From: Ignavibacteriales bacterium
GTDB taxonomy: Bacteria; Bacteroidota; Ignavibacteria; Ignavibacteriales; Ignavibacteriaceae
Reading direction: 5' to 3'
DNA length: 64,000 nucleotides
Assembly (NCBI GenBank): GCA_020061465.1
Contig: JAGUYG010000040.1
Span: forward strand, 62,001-126,000
The notes below the pieces were generated by a model, which did not search any database, was not told where the DNA came from, and worked only from the letters and a program-made list of their open reading frames with translations. This document shows positions 26,452 through 33,072 of the stretch, one piece after another; the stretch's first letter is position 1, and the number at the start of each line of letters is the position of its first letter. Position numbers and translations under genes: made by a program.

Positions 26452-27606
26452 ATGAGCAGTAAGAATGTAACAATAGTTGGTGCCGGTCCGGCTGGTTTAA
26501 CAGCAGCAATTTCTCTGGTTAAAAATGGCTACGATGTTAATTTATTTGAACAAAACAATGATGTTGGATTAAGATTTAACGGTGACTTTCAAGGGCTGGA
26601 GAATTGGTCTGATCCGGAAGATACTCTGGATATATTAAACCGGATCGGCATCAAAATTAATTTTCTGTGCAATCCTTATTCAGGAAGTGATGGCTATTTC
26701 TATGGACCAAAGCTGCAAAAGATTCAGGTAAAAACATCGCGCCCGCTTTTCTATTTAATTGAAAGAGGCTCAAATGAGAATTCATTAGACCAGGGATTGA
26801 GAAAACAAGCTGAAGAAGCCGGAGTTAATATTCTCTGGGGACAAAAATTAGATTCTGTAGATAGTCAAACTGCAATAGTTGGTACAGGACCTAAAGCAGC
26901 AGATGCAATTGCAAAAGGAATGGTGTTTAAGACATCACTCGACAATATGTTTATCGGGTTCATAAACAATAAGATTGCACCAAAAGCTTATGCGTATCTT
27001 TTAGTCAATAACGGAAAAGCAACATTTGCCACTTGTATGTTTGAAGATTTTAAGAATGAAAAGCTATACTATAAAAGAGCGTTGCGTGTTTTAAATTTTG
27101 TAATTGAGATTGATATAAATGAGCCGAAAGAATTCGGTGGGTTTGTTAACTTCTTTAATCAACCTAAAATTTCTAAGGATAACAGGATACTATATGCAGG
27201 CGAAAACGCAGGTTTTCAAGATGCACTTTGGGGATTTGGAATTAAGTACGCAATGCTTTCAGGCTATCTTGCAGCAAGAAGTATAATTGCGAATAAATCT
27301 TATGATGAGCTTTGCAAAGCATATCTTTATCCAAAGATTCAAACATCACTTGCAAACCGGTGGCTGTTCGCTCATTTATATAACATAGGATATAATTTGA
27401 TTCTCAATAAAATGAAATCAATGGATGATGTGATACCGGCTTTAAGAAAACACTACAACACTTCAGTAAGCAAAAAAATGATTCACCCTATTGCGCAGAG
27501 ATGGTATAAAACAAGATTAATAGATAAGCAGTGTATGCACGAACATTGCGATTGCGTTTGGTGCAGGCACGGCAAGCTCGCACACGCAACAGAAGAAAAT
27601 TGTTAA
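26452..27606 (+). CDS. Geranylgeranyl-reductase-like FAD oxidoreductase with Cys/His tail
   Basis: A 384-aa flavoprotein. I choose the ATG at 26452 because AGAGAGG lies just upstream and the longer frame begins inside a repeat. The N-terminus has the dinucleotide fold NVTIVGAGPAGLTAAISL; a later ILYAGENAGFQDALWGFGI matches the second FAD motif of the GGR/digeranylgeranyl reductase family. The usual N-terminal FAD Glu is present (NLFEQN). The C-terminus ends in HEHCDCVWCRHGK and a final Cys, an unusual metal- or FeS-binding-like tail. The gene is next to a Rieske protein, hinting at an electron-transfer pair. The substrate is unknown. Confidence 0.75.
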   Translation: MSSKNVTIVGAGPAGLTAAISLVKNGYDVNLFEQNNDVGLRFNGDFQGLENWSDPEDTLDILNRIGIKINFLCNPYSGSDGYFYGPKLQKIQVKTSRPLFYLIERGSNENSLDQGLRKQAEEAGVNILWGQKLDSVDSQTAIVGTGPKAADAIAKGMVFKTSLDNMFIGFINNKIAPKAYAYLLVNNGKATFATCMFEDFKNEKLYYKRALRVLNFVIEIDINEPKEFGGFVNFFNQPKISKDNRILYAGENAGFQDALWGFGIKYAMLSGYLAARSIIANKSYDELCKAYLYPKIQTSLANRWLFAHLYNIGYNLILNKMKSMDDVIPALRKHYNTSVSKKMIHPIAQRWYKTRLIDKQCMHEHCDCVWCRHGKLAHATEENC

Positions 27607-27616
27607 CCTCTCTTAA

Positions 27617-27656
27617 CTCCCCTCTCCTTGATAAGGAGAGGGGTTGGGGGTGAGGT
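27617..27656. repeat. REP-like hairpin between flavoprotein and Rieske genes
   Basis: A perfect 11-bp stem CCCCTCTCCTT-gat-AAGGAGAGGGG (27619-27643) with flanks of the CTCACCCCCAACCCC type that is dispersed in many bacterial genomes. It is related to the hairpins at 1406-1545 and 9156-9249. It may act as an mRNA stability or attenuation element. Confidence 0.75.
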
Positions 27657-27674
27657 AGAAAAGGAGATGATAAA

Positions 27675-28130
27675 ATGTCTGAAACCTCAAATAATAATAG
27701 TAATAAATCACGTCGGAATTTTTTGAAATATTTTCTCGGGGGTGGTCTTGCTGCATTTGCTTTTTCTGTTATATATCCGGTCGTAAAATTTTTAATTCCG
27801 CCTAAATCTTCTGAGCCCATACCAACTTCGGTTCTTGCCGGGGAAGTTGGTGAACTAAAACCAAACAGCGGAAAGATTTTTAGATTTGGCAATGAACCCG
27901 GTATTCTTATAAATACTCCTAAGGGTAAAATAAGAGCATTTACTGCTGTCTGTACACATTTAGCATGTACTGTACAATATCGTGATGACTATGAACATAT
28001 TTGGTGTGCTTGTCACGACGGTCATTATGACTTAAATGGAATAAATATTAAAGGACCGCCGCCAAGACCATTGACGCAGTTCAAAGTAAATGTTAAAGAA
28101 GACCAGATTTTCGTTTCAAGAGAAAGTTAA
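27675..28130 (+). CDS. Second Rieske [2Fe-2S] protein
   Basis: A 151-aa Rieske protein with a twin-arginine signal/anchor (SRRNFLKYFLGGGLAAFAF). Cluster motifs are CTHLAC and CACHDGHY, with ligands Cys-His/Cys-His intact, followed by the usual GPPPRPL segment. The ribosome site is GGAGATG. No cytochrome b lies nearby, so it may serve a different partner, perhaps the flavoprotein upstream, or replace the Rieske subunit of the b6 complex. The gap between motifs is shorter than in the 15323-15838 protein. Confidence 0.88.
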   Translation: MSETSNNNSNKSRRNFLKYFLGGGLAAFAFSVIYPVVKFLIPPKSSEPIPTSVLAGEVGELKPNSGKIFRFGNEPGILINTPKGKIRAFTAVCTHLACTVQYRDDYEHIWCACHDGHYDLNGINIKGPPPRPLTQFKVNVKEDQIFVSRES

Positions 28131-28164
28131 AAAAACCGATAACTGAGATTAAGGAGATGATAAA

Positions 28165-28317
28165 ATGTCTGAAACATTAATATTTGTGATAATATTTGCC
28201 GTCATAATGTTTTTTATGCACAGAGGACAAGGCGCTCACGGCGGCGGTGGAATGGGCGGCTGCGGAGGTCATTCACACGGCTCACATAAAGGACGCGGGC
28301 AGAGAGAAGATGAATAA
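28165..28317 (+). CDS. Second His/Gly-rich single-helix membrane peptide
   Basis: A 50-residue peptide with a membrane helix (about 4-19) followed by HRGQGAHGGGGMGGCGGHSH and a charged end. Its leader and first codons (GGAGATGATAAAATGTCTGA) are the same as those of the Rieske gene upstream, a local duplication. Beyond the stop, the same frame continues AKDAKKEDEHQHHH to a second stop (28318-28362). The protein therefore appears to have lost a His-rich tail through a stop codon. It probably binds metal at the membrane. Confidence 0.68.
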   Translation: MSETLIFVIIFAVIMFFMHRGQGAHGGGGMGGCGGHSHGSHKGRGQREDE

Positions 28318-28367
28318 GCCAAGGATGCTAAAAAAGAAGATGAGCATCAGCATCATCACTAAAGGGA

Positions 28368-28496
28368 AATTACAAATGACAAAAAACAATTTCCAAACAA
28401 ATTCCTAAATCAAAAGATCAAAGCTCAAAACTGTTTGAAATTTCGTGTTTGTAATTTGAGAATTATTTGTTATTTGAGATTTGTTTTTTGTTATTT
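28368..28496. repeat. Long AT-rich imperfect palindrome, copy 1
   Basis: The left arm is rich in 'caaatt/aaacaa' words and the right arm in 'aatttg/ttgtttt' words (for example aattacaaatgacaaa against atttgttatttgagattt), making a long imperfect inverted repeat of about 130 bp. A similar element is at 35761-35893. Elements of this kind are known as non-coding dispersed repeats in several bacterial lineages. No coding potential is seen. Confidence 0.5.
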
Positions 28497-28570
28497 ATAA
28501 ATATTATGATTGAAGTTATTTATAAATCAGTAATACTTTATCCTTTTGGTGGATTGAAAAAGAATAAATA

Positions 28571-28717
28571 ATGCCGGTTGATGCTTGTCAATTTTTTTAT
28601 GAATGCACAAACTGCGGGAAAATTCTAAGACCTAAAAAAGGGAACTGTTGTGTATTCTGCTCTTATGGAACAGTAAAATGCACGCACATGCAGAAGACAA
28701 ATCCAAGATGGTTTTGA
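28571..28717 (+). CDS. GDCCVxC-domain small Cys-rich protein
   Basis: A 48-residue cytoplasmic peptide with eight Cys. It matches the 'GDCCVxC domain-containing (seleno)protein' family: YECTNCGKILRP, then GNCCVFCSYGTVKC. The family's Asp is Asn here and Cys is used where some relatives have selenocysteine. Members occur in mercury, arsenic and copper loci, often near merTP or methyltransferase genes, with unknown biochemistry. Its stop overlaps the start of the next gene by 10 bp. Confidence 0.8.
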   Translation: MPVDACQFFYECTNCGKILRPKKGNCCVFCSYGTVKCTHMQKTNPRWF

Positions 28718-28989
28718 GAAAGCGAATGAATGTAAAATTAAAAATATTATTAATCAGCTCTTCTTTTGGAATAGCATGGGGGGGTATTTATTTAATTTTT
28801 TCTTTTTTGCATAGTATGACGGAAATGTTCAATAAGGATTTCATCTTACTGATTGCAAATATATTTAAGATAAAAATAACTACTACACTCAATGGATTTA
28901 TTTATGCATTTTTTGATGGATTCCTGGCGGGTGCCATTGTAGGAATTCTTTTTTTAATATTAAAGTGGAATTTTATTGATAAAAGTTGA
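28708..28989 (+). CDS. DUF5676-like two-helix membrane protein, third locus
   Basis: About 93 aa. I choose the ATG at 28708, overlapping the end of the GDCCVxC gene; an ATG at 28726 is an alternative, and the longer frame from 28648 only reads through that gene. There are two helices (SSSFGIAWGGIYLIFSFLH and TLNGFIYAFFDGFLAGAIVG) joined by a hydrophobic loop, with a basic N-terminus. The second helix resembles the Gly-rich helix of the proteins at 25446 and 9409. It is the last gene of the cluster. Confidence 0.65.
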   Translation: MVLRKRMNVKLKILLISSSFGIAWGGIYLIFSFLHSMTEMFNKDFILLIANIFKIKITTTLNGFIYAFFDGFLAGAIVGILFLILKWNFIDKS

Positions 28990-29006
28990 TTTCAAACGGA
29001 GGCTGC

Positions 29007-29054
29007 AACCTTCGAGGTTAAGATACCGCAAGTTATGCTCTAACCCCGAAGGTT
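29007..29054. repeat. Intergenic palindrome
   Basis: AACCTTCGAGGTTA (29007-29020) and TAACCCCGAAGGTT (29041-29054) are complementary except for one pair, with a 20-nt loop. No T-run follows, so it is not a typical terminator, although it lies just after the last gene of the cluster. Confidence 0.6.
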
Positions 29055-29180
29055 TCAATGTACGAAACATTTTCAGGAGCTAACAGTATGAAAAGCCATA
29101 GTAACTTCCAGCATACAATTTTAATATTACTATTCTATTCATTGCCTCGGAGTTCGGAACTCAGTTAATAATCTTGGGAA

Positions 29181-29315
29181 ATGAGTGGATCAATTCTGGG
29201 CGGAATACTTTTTGCTCTAAATATTCATTTACCTTTTTTATCTGCAGGATTGCTGCTGCTTCTGATTTCGGCAGGATTATTCAGAAAGTATTTAATCAAA
29301 CTGCACAGCAACTAA
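29181..29315 (+). pseudogene. Possible C-terminal remnant of an MFS transporter
   Basis: A 44-codon frame ILGGILFALNIHLPFLSAG...LLLLISAGLF has the look of the last helix pair of a major-facilitator transporter, with no ribosome site and nothing of the rest of the gene. A short hydrophobic start-like frame (MKSHSNFQHTILILLFYSL) lies 90 bp upstream. It overlaps the 3' end of merA on the other strand. Weak call. Confidence 0.3.
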
Positions 29316-30960
29316 GTTTGTGAACATCTTTATCAAAACTGATTGCGGCTATTTTTATTCCTTCCGATAATGTTAAATATGGATGAAACATTTGTTTTAA
29401 TTCTTTCACGGTAATTCCATATTTAATTGCCAAAGAAATTTCCATCAATAGTTCTGAACCTTCAGAAGCTAATATTCTTGCGCCAATTAACTTGTCGTTT
29501 TCTTTATTGCGGATAAGTTTTATAAATCCTTTTGTATTTCGTGCTGCAATTGAACGCGGAACATCTTTTAGTTGGATTGTTGAGACTTCGTATTCAATTT
29601 TATTTTCGTATGCTTGATTTTCATCCATTCCAACACCGGCTACTTGCGGATCGGTGAATATGACCCATGGGAAAACAGAATAATCTTTTTTAGCTGGAAC
29701 TTCTGCAAACATATTTTGAACAGCGAGTGATCCTTCATAAGCTGCCGAATAAACAAATAAATATTCACCAGTTACATCTCCGGCTGAATAAATATTTGGA
29801 ATTGATGTTTGCATATATTCATTTGTCTTAATGAAATCTTGCTTATGAAATTCAACTCCCACTTCTTCTAATCCAAAACCTTTAGTATTTCCTTTTCTGC
29901 CGGTTGCAACAAAGATATGTGTTCCTTGAATGTTTTCTTCTTCATCTTTAACCGAAGCATTAACTAAAACTTTATCTTCCTTCATATGAATCGAATTTAT
30001 TTTTACACCGGTTTTTATTTCTATTCCTTCTTCTTTCAGATATTCTTTTAATGTTTCAGTTACATCCGGCATTTCATCGGGAAGAATTCTGAATGACCGT
30101 TGAAGAATAGTTACTTTAGAACCAAGACGTGCAAACATCTGAGCATTTTCCAAAGCAATGTATCTCCCCCCGATTACAATTAAGCGTTCCGGGAGTTCTT
30201 CTAAATCGTATAATGTTTCATTCGTTAAATAGTCAACTTCACTTAAACCGGGAATGTCCGGTACAAATGTGGTTGAGCCGGTTGCAATCAAAATTTTTTC
30301 TGCAGAATATTTATTACCATCTGCTTCTCCATTGGGAGTCCTAAGGACAATTGTGTTTTTGTCTATAAGCTTTCCGTACGCTTCAAGAATCGTTACATTG
30401 GAATCATCTTTTAAGACATTTACATATTTGTGTTCCCTTAACTCTTCCACTAATTCAGTTTTTTGACGGATAACTTCCTTAAAATTAATTTTATTATTGC
30501 CGGATTTTATTGAAGAAAAGTTTGGATGGTTGGCAATGTGAAATTGTTCTGCGGTTCTTATTAAAGTTTTAGATGGAACACAGCCTACATTTACGCAAGT
30601 ACCGCCAATAGGTAAACCATCATTTATCATCAAAACTTTTTTCTCAAGTTCACTTGCTTTTATTGCAGCGGCAAAAGCAGCGGAACCTCCGCCAATGATA
30701 ATCAAATCATATTGATAAGCTTTATTTTTATTCGATTCTATTTCACCAACTACCTTATAATGTCCGGTAGAATTAATGGCATCTATAATTTCTGATTTTG
30801 ATACTTTGTCCGAATCGAACTCAAATTCACCTTTCCTTTCTGGATAATTTACTGCTTTAGAGATTATGCCATCTAATTTAGAAACTTTTTTACTAATTGT
30901 TTGCGCACAATGTTCACAAGTCATTCCGTTAATTTCTAATTTTATTGTTTGAACAGACAT
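29296..30960 (-). CDS. merA: Mercuric(II) reductase with N-terminal HMA domain
   Basis: A cytoplasmic flavoenzyme that reduces Hg(II) to Hg(0) with NADPH, 554 aa. The N-terminal heavy-metal-associated domain has GMTCEHC (Cys15/18). The disulfide-oxidoreductase core has an FAD fold (DLIIIGGGSAAFAAAI), the redox-active pair GGTCVNVGCVPSK, and an NAD(P) fold (RLIVIGGRYIALENAQ). The C-terminal vicinal pair ends SCCAV, the MerA-specific substrate-handling Cys. A double palindrome (30328-30348) lies in frame inside the gene and adds the codons for about VLRTPNGE between strands. It is last in the mer operon. Confidence 0.93.
   Translation of the reverse strand: MSVQTIKLEINGMTCEHCAQTISKKVSKLDGIISKAVNYPERKGEFEFDSDKVSKSEIIDAINSTGHYKVVGEIESNKNKAYQYDLIIIGGGSAAFAAAIKASELEKKVLMINDGLPIGGTCVNVGCVPSKTLIRTAEQFHIANHPNFSSIKSGNNKINFKEVIRQKTELVEELREHKYVNVLKDDSNVTILEAYGKLIDKNTIVLRTPNGEADGNKYSAEKILIATGSTTFVPDIPGLSEVDYLTNETLYDLEELPERLIVIGGRYIALENAQMFARLGSKVTILQRSFRILPDEMPDVTETLKEYLKEEGIEIKTGVKINSIHMKEDKVLVNASVKDEEENIQGTHIFVATGRKGNTKGFGLEEVGVEFHKQDFIKTNEYMQTSIPNIYSAGDVTGEYLFVYSAAYEGSLAVQNMFAEVPAKKDYSVFPWVIFTDPQVAGVGMDENQAYENKIEYEVSTIQLKDVPRSIAARNTKGFIKLIRNKENDKLIGARILASEGSELLMEISLAIKYGITVKELKQMFHPYLTLSEGIKIAAISFDKDVHKLSCCAV
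30328..30348. repeat. Double palindrome inside merA
   Basis: TCCATTGGGAGTCCTAAGGAC is the reverse of the GTCC-N3-GGAC / TCC-N4-GGA pattern seen at 26367 and 31235. It is read in frame by merA without disrupting it, encoding part of VLRTPNGE. This is like the in-frame palindromic elements known from Rickettsia. Confidence 0.55.
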
Positions 30961-30972
30961 TATCGCTCCATC

Positions 30973-31653
30973 TTAATTTTCTTTTTCGTTACTTGTCCCT
31001 TCGGGAATTGTTTGAATCTTTTTCACTTTATAGCCAACTTTATTTTCAACTGCTTTCTTCAATTGTTCCGGCTGAACTTTTGTATCATCAAATTGAACAT
31101 AAGCAATTCCGGTTTTATAAGATGATTCAGCACTCAAAACACCTTTTTCTGATTTAAGTGCATAATCAACCGATTGTTCGCAACTTGTGCAGGTCATTCC
31201 TTCAATTTCAAGATTGGCTTTTATTATGTGATTTGTCCGAAGGACTCCTTTCGGAAAATTTGCTGACAATTCGCTTTTAGATTCCGGCTTGTCCCTTTGG
31301 GGGAAGAATGCTTGAGAGTAATAAGGAAATGTAATTAAAACAACAGCAATCACTGCTACTATCCATAAAAATGATTTAGAATTAATGAAGCTTTTCTTTG
31401 TTTCAACTTTTTCATCATCGCAAGCACATTCTATCTCATCTTTTTTCTTAGGCTTGTATGCATTATAAAAAGCATAACCGAGAATGATTGCCGTAAAAGC
31501 AATAAAGTAAGGTCGCAGCGGTTCAAGAAAAGAAAATGTAGATGCAATACCGCTCAATCCGCCTAAGACAGCTAATACCGGCGTAATACAGCAAAGTGAA
31601 GCAAGTAATGCCGTTACTATTGCGCTGTTTCTGAAAAATTTATTTGATTTCAA
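30973..31653 (-). CDS. merT: Mercuric transport fusion protein MerTP
   Basis: A 226-aa inner-membrane Hg(II) importer. The N-terminal part is MerT-like: a first helix with the vicinal pair in SLCCITPVLAVLGG and two further helices. The C-terminal part is a MerP-like HMA domain (EIEGMTCTSCEQSVDYALK) joined by a linker. The linker codes FPKGVLRTN through a double palindrome (31235-31255), and smaller palindromes lie at 31291-31304 and 30996-31006, the last shaping the C-terminal IPEGTSNE. The protein delivers Hg(II) to MerA, encoded 12 bp downstream. Confidence 0.88.
   Translation of the reverse strand: MKSNKFFRNSAIVTALLASLCCITPVLAVLGGLSGIASTFSFLEPLRPYFIAFTAIILGYAFYNAYKPKKKDEIECACDDEKVETKKSFINSKSFLWIVAVIAVVLITFPYYSQAFFPQRDKPESKSELSANFPKGVLRTNHIIKANLEIEGMTCTSCEQSVDYALKSEKGVLSAESSYKTGIAYVQFDDTKVQPEQLKKAVENKVGYKVKKIQTIPEGTSNEKEN
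31235..31255. repeat. Double palindrome inside merTP
   Basis: GTCCGAAGGACTCCTTTCGGA consists of two adjoining small hairpins, GTCC-gaa-GGAC and TCC-tttc-GGA. It is read in frame in the linker between the MerT and MerP parts. It is a member of the same family as 26141, 26367 and 30328. Confidence 0.6.
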
Positions 31654-31701
31654 GATAATTTAACTCCATAAAATCATATTATTATTCTTAACAAAATTTT
31701 C

Positions 31702-31733
31702 AAAGGGATTCGGTATTTTTTCCGAATCCCTTT
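31702..31733 (-). terminator. Strong hairpin between the Cys-rich peptide gene and merTP
   Basis: A perfect 12-bp stem AAAGGGATTCGG/CCGAATCCCTTT with an 8-nt loop lies 12 bp after the stop of the small gene. On the coding strand no long T-run follows, so it may be an attenuator or processing site that lowers expression of merTP and merA relative to the peptide. Confidence 0.65.
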
Positions 31734-31744
31734 AAGCTTTCCAA

Positions 31745-31894
31745 TTATTTGCAACAAGATGGGTACTCTGGACAAGCTGGAGTGCTTCTAAGTGGGCAAA
31801 CCGAATTATCTGTATTGGCACTTGTTCCAGTGAAGGCGAGTGCACTCACTGTTATTCCCAATATTCCCAAAATTAATGCGAATTTGCGTTTCAT
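31745..31894 (-). CDS. Small exported Cys-rich peptide of the mer operon
   Basis: A 49-residue peptide with a clean signal peptide (FALILGILGITVSALA) and a short mature part holding four Cys (SVCPLRSTPACPEYPSCCK). The ribosome site AAAGGAGGTGA is strong. Small Cys-rich exported proteins between merR and merT could bind Hg(II) in the periplasm as MerP does. I do not recognise a named family. A strong hairpin follows directly. Confidence 0.72.
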   Translation of the reverse strand: MKRKFALILGILGITVSALAFTGTSANTDNSVCPLRSTPACPEYPSCCK

Positions 31895-31919
31895 CTCGTA
31901 TCACCTCCTTTATTATGTG

Positions 31920-32327
31920 TTATGTTTTAGGGTCTATGATTTCCAGAATGGGGCATTCATCGGTTGAAAGTTCTTCACAAACACACTGATTAATCAATTT
32001 TATCAAAACATTTTTAATATTCTTCAAATCTTTTATTCTTTCTTCGATATCTGTTAATTTATGTTCTGCTAAATGTTTTACATCTCCGCAAGTCGCAGTT
32101 GATTCAATTTTTAGATTCAATAATTCTTTTATTTCTTTTAATGTAAAACCAAGTTCTTTTGCTCTTTTTATGAATAATAATCTTCTCAAATCCAGCTCAT
32201 CATAAAAACGATAGCGTGATTCCTTACGCTTAGGTTTAGGCATAATTTTTATTTTTTCATAATAGCGTAAAGTCTCTACATTAACGCCAACTTTTTCGGC
32301 AATCGCACCAACTTTGTAATGTTCCAT
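31920..32327 (-). CDS. merR: Mercury-responsive MerR-family regulator
   Basis: A 135-aa transcription activator. The N-terminal winged helix (KVGAIAEKVGVNVETLRYYEK) is followed by the dimerisation helix and the three Cys that bind Hg(II) across the MerR dimer: TCGDVKHLAEHKL, the CVC of INQCVCEE, and ECPILEI. These match Cys82, 117 and 126 of the Tn501 protein in order and spacing. It is the first gene of the mer operon and is probably autoregulated from the operator directly upstream. Confidence 0.92.
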   Translation of the reverse strand: MEHYKVGAIAEKVGVNVETLRYYEKIKIMPKPKRKESRYRFYDELDLRRLLFIKRAKELGFTLKEIKELLNLKIESTATCGDVKHLAEHKLTDIEERIKDLKNIKNVLIKLINQCVCEELSTDECPILEIIDPKT

Positions 32328-32354
32328 TTCTAAACCTATTTTTCACTTAATACA

Positions 32355-32386
32355 AATATAACATCTGTAGTATAATACGGAGTCAA
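32355..32386 (-). promoter_or_regulatory. MerR-type promoter and operator
   Basis: On the minus strand: -35 TTGACT, a 20-bp spacer, and -10 TATATT. The over-long spacer is the hallmark of MerR-activated promoters. The dyad CTCCGTAT-tata-CTACAGAT fills the spacer; its left half is identical in CTCCGTA to the classical mer operator and the right half is imperfect. It drives merR and the genes after it. Confidence 0.8.
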
Positions 32387-32517
32387 GTGAATTCCGCCTT
32401 TATTTATTTTTCCACTTCAATACTGCTGGTTATAATTACATTATTTTTAATTAGAAATTTCTTTTATTCAAGATTCATAAAATACCAGTATCCTCTTCAC
32501 GAATTTTTCTTAATATC

Positions 32518-32542
32518 TTTAAATATTTTTAAAATTCTTAAA
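32518..32542. repeat. AT-rich 25-bp repeat, copy 3
   Basis: It is nearly identical to the blocks at 4963-4987 and 8723-8747, in the same orientation, and again intergenic beside a metal-related gene. Confidence 0.55.
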
Positions 32543-32653
32543 TGCTCTATTTCAAAAAACCTTTATTATAAACTAAAAACACAATTTAATAATGGCATCT
32601 CTATTGTGTTATTAAAGACAATAACAACTAATTTAAAATAAAAAGGTGTTGAA

Positions 32654-33043
32654 ATGTTTAAGAAAAATTTAATGGTAGTATTTGTTTTTGGACTTCTTTT
32701 CACTTTTGTTGCTTCTATAAATGCACAGGAAAAACCGATTGAAAAGAAAGAAAACAAAATGATGATGCAGCAGGAAGATATGCAGAAATGCATGGATAAA
32801 ATTGCTGCTGACAGCACAATGAGAATGCAAATGATGGGGAAAATGATGAGCCATACCATAGGAGACAGCGAAGGCATGATGCAGATGTGTAAGATGATGA
32901 TGGACAACCCTGAAATGCATCAAATGATGATGAAGATGATGCACGGAGAAGGGATGATGAAACACGATATGAAGGATGAAAAGAATGATTCAAGTTTGAA
33001 GAAGAAAGATATGGAACACGAATCTCATCATCAGAAAAAGTAA
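32654..33043 (+). CDS. Exported Met/His-rich metal-binding protein
   Basis: A 129-aa protein with a signal peptide (LMVVFVFGLLFTFVASINAQ). The mature part is very rich in Met and His (MQMMGKMMSHTIG, HQMMMKMMHGEGMM, HESHHQKK), with Cys at two places. Such Met/His motifs bind Cu(I)/Ag(I) in periplasmic copper proteins. It has a ribosome site (AAAGGTG) and lies 29 bp before a CopA-type ATPase gene. It is probably a periplasmic copper buffer. No specific family can be named. Confidence 0.7.
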   Translation: MFKKNLMVVFVFGLLFTFVASINAQEKPIEKKENKMMMQQEDMQKCMDKIAADSTMRMQMMGKMMSHTIGDSEGMMQMCKMMMDNPEMHQMMMKMMHGEGMMKHDMKDEKNDSSLKKKDMEHESHHQKK

Positions 33044-33072
33044 ATGACAATTTGTGAAAGGAGTTTAATAAA

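Larger units (their letters stand above)
32328..32653. promoter_or_regulatory. mer control region and upstream region of the copper module
   Basis: The left end holds the mer promoter/operator (separate entry). The rest is AT-rich and contains the third copy of the 25-bp AT-rich repeat, ~110 bp before the Met-rich protein gene. An 84-codon plus-strand frame is open but low-complexity and has no ribosome site, so it is not called. Confidence 0.5.

Noticed and set aside
27488..27892. 134-codon minus-strand frame
   Set aside because: It reads through a REP-like hairpin and the antisense of the flavoprotein end and the Rieske gene.
32387..32641. 84-codon plus-strand hydrophobic frame
   Set aside because: Low-complexity AT-rich sequence that includes the 25-bp repeat; no ribosome site or family pattern.
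32669..32965. His-rich minus-strand frame that looks like a metal-binding protein
   Set aside because: It is the antisense shadow of the Met-rich gene: ATG codons read backwards give CAT (His).
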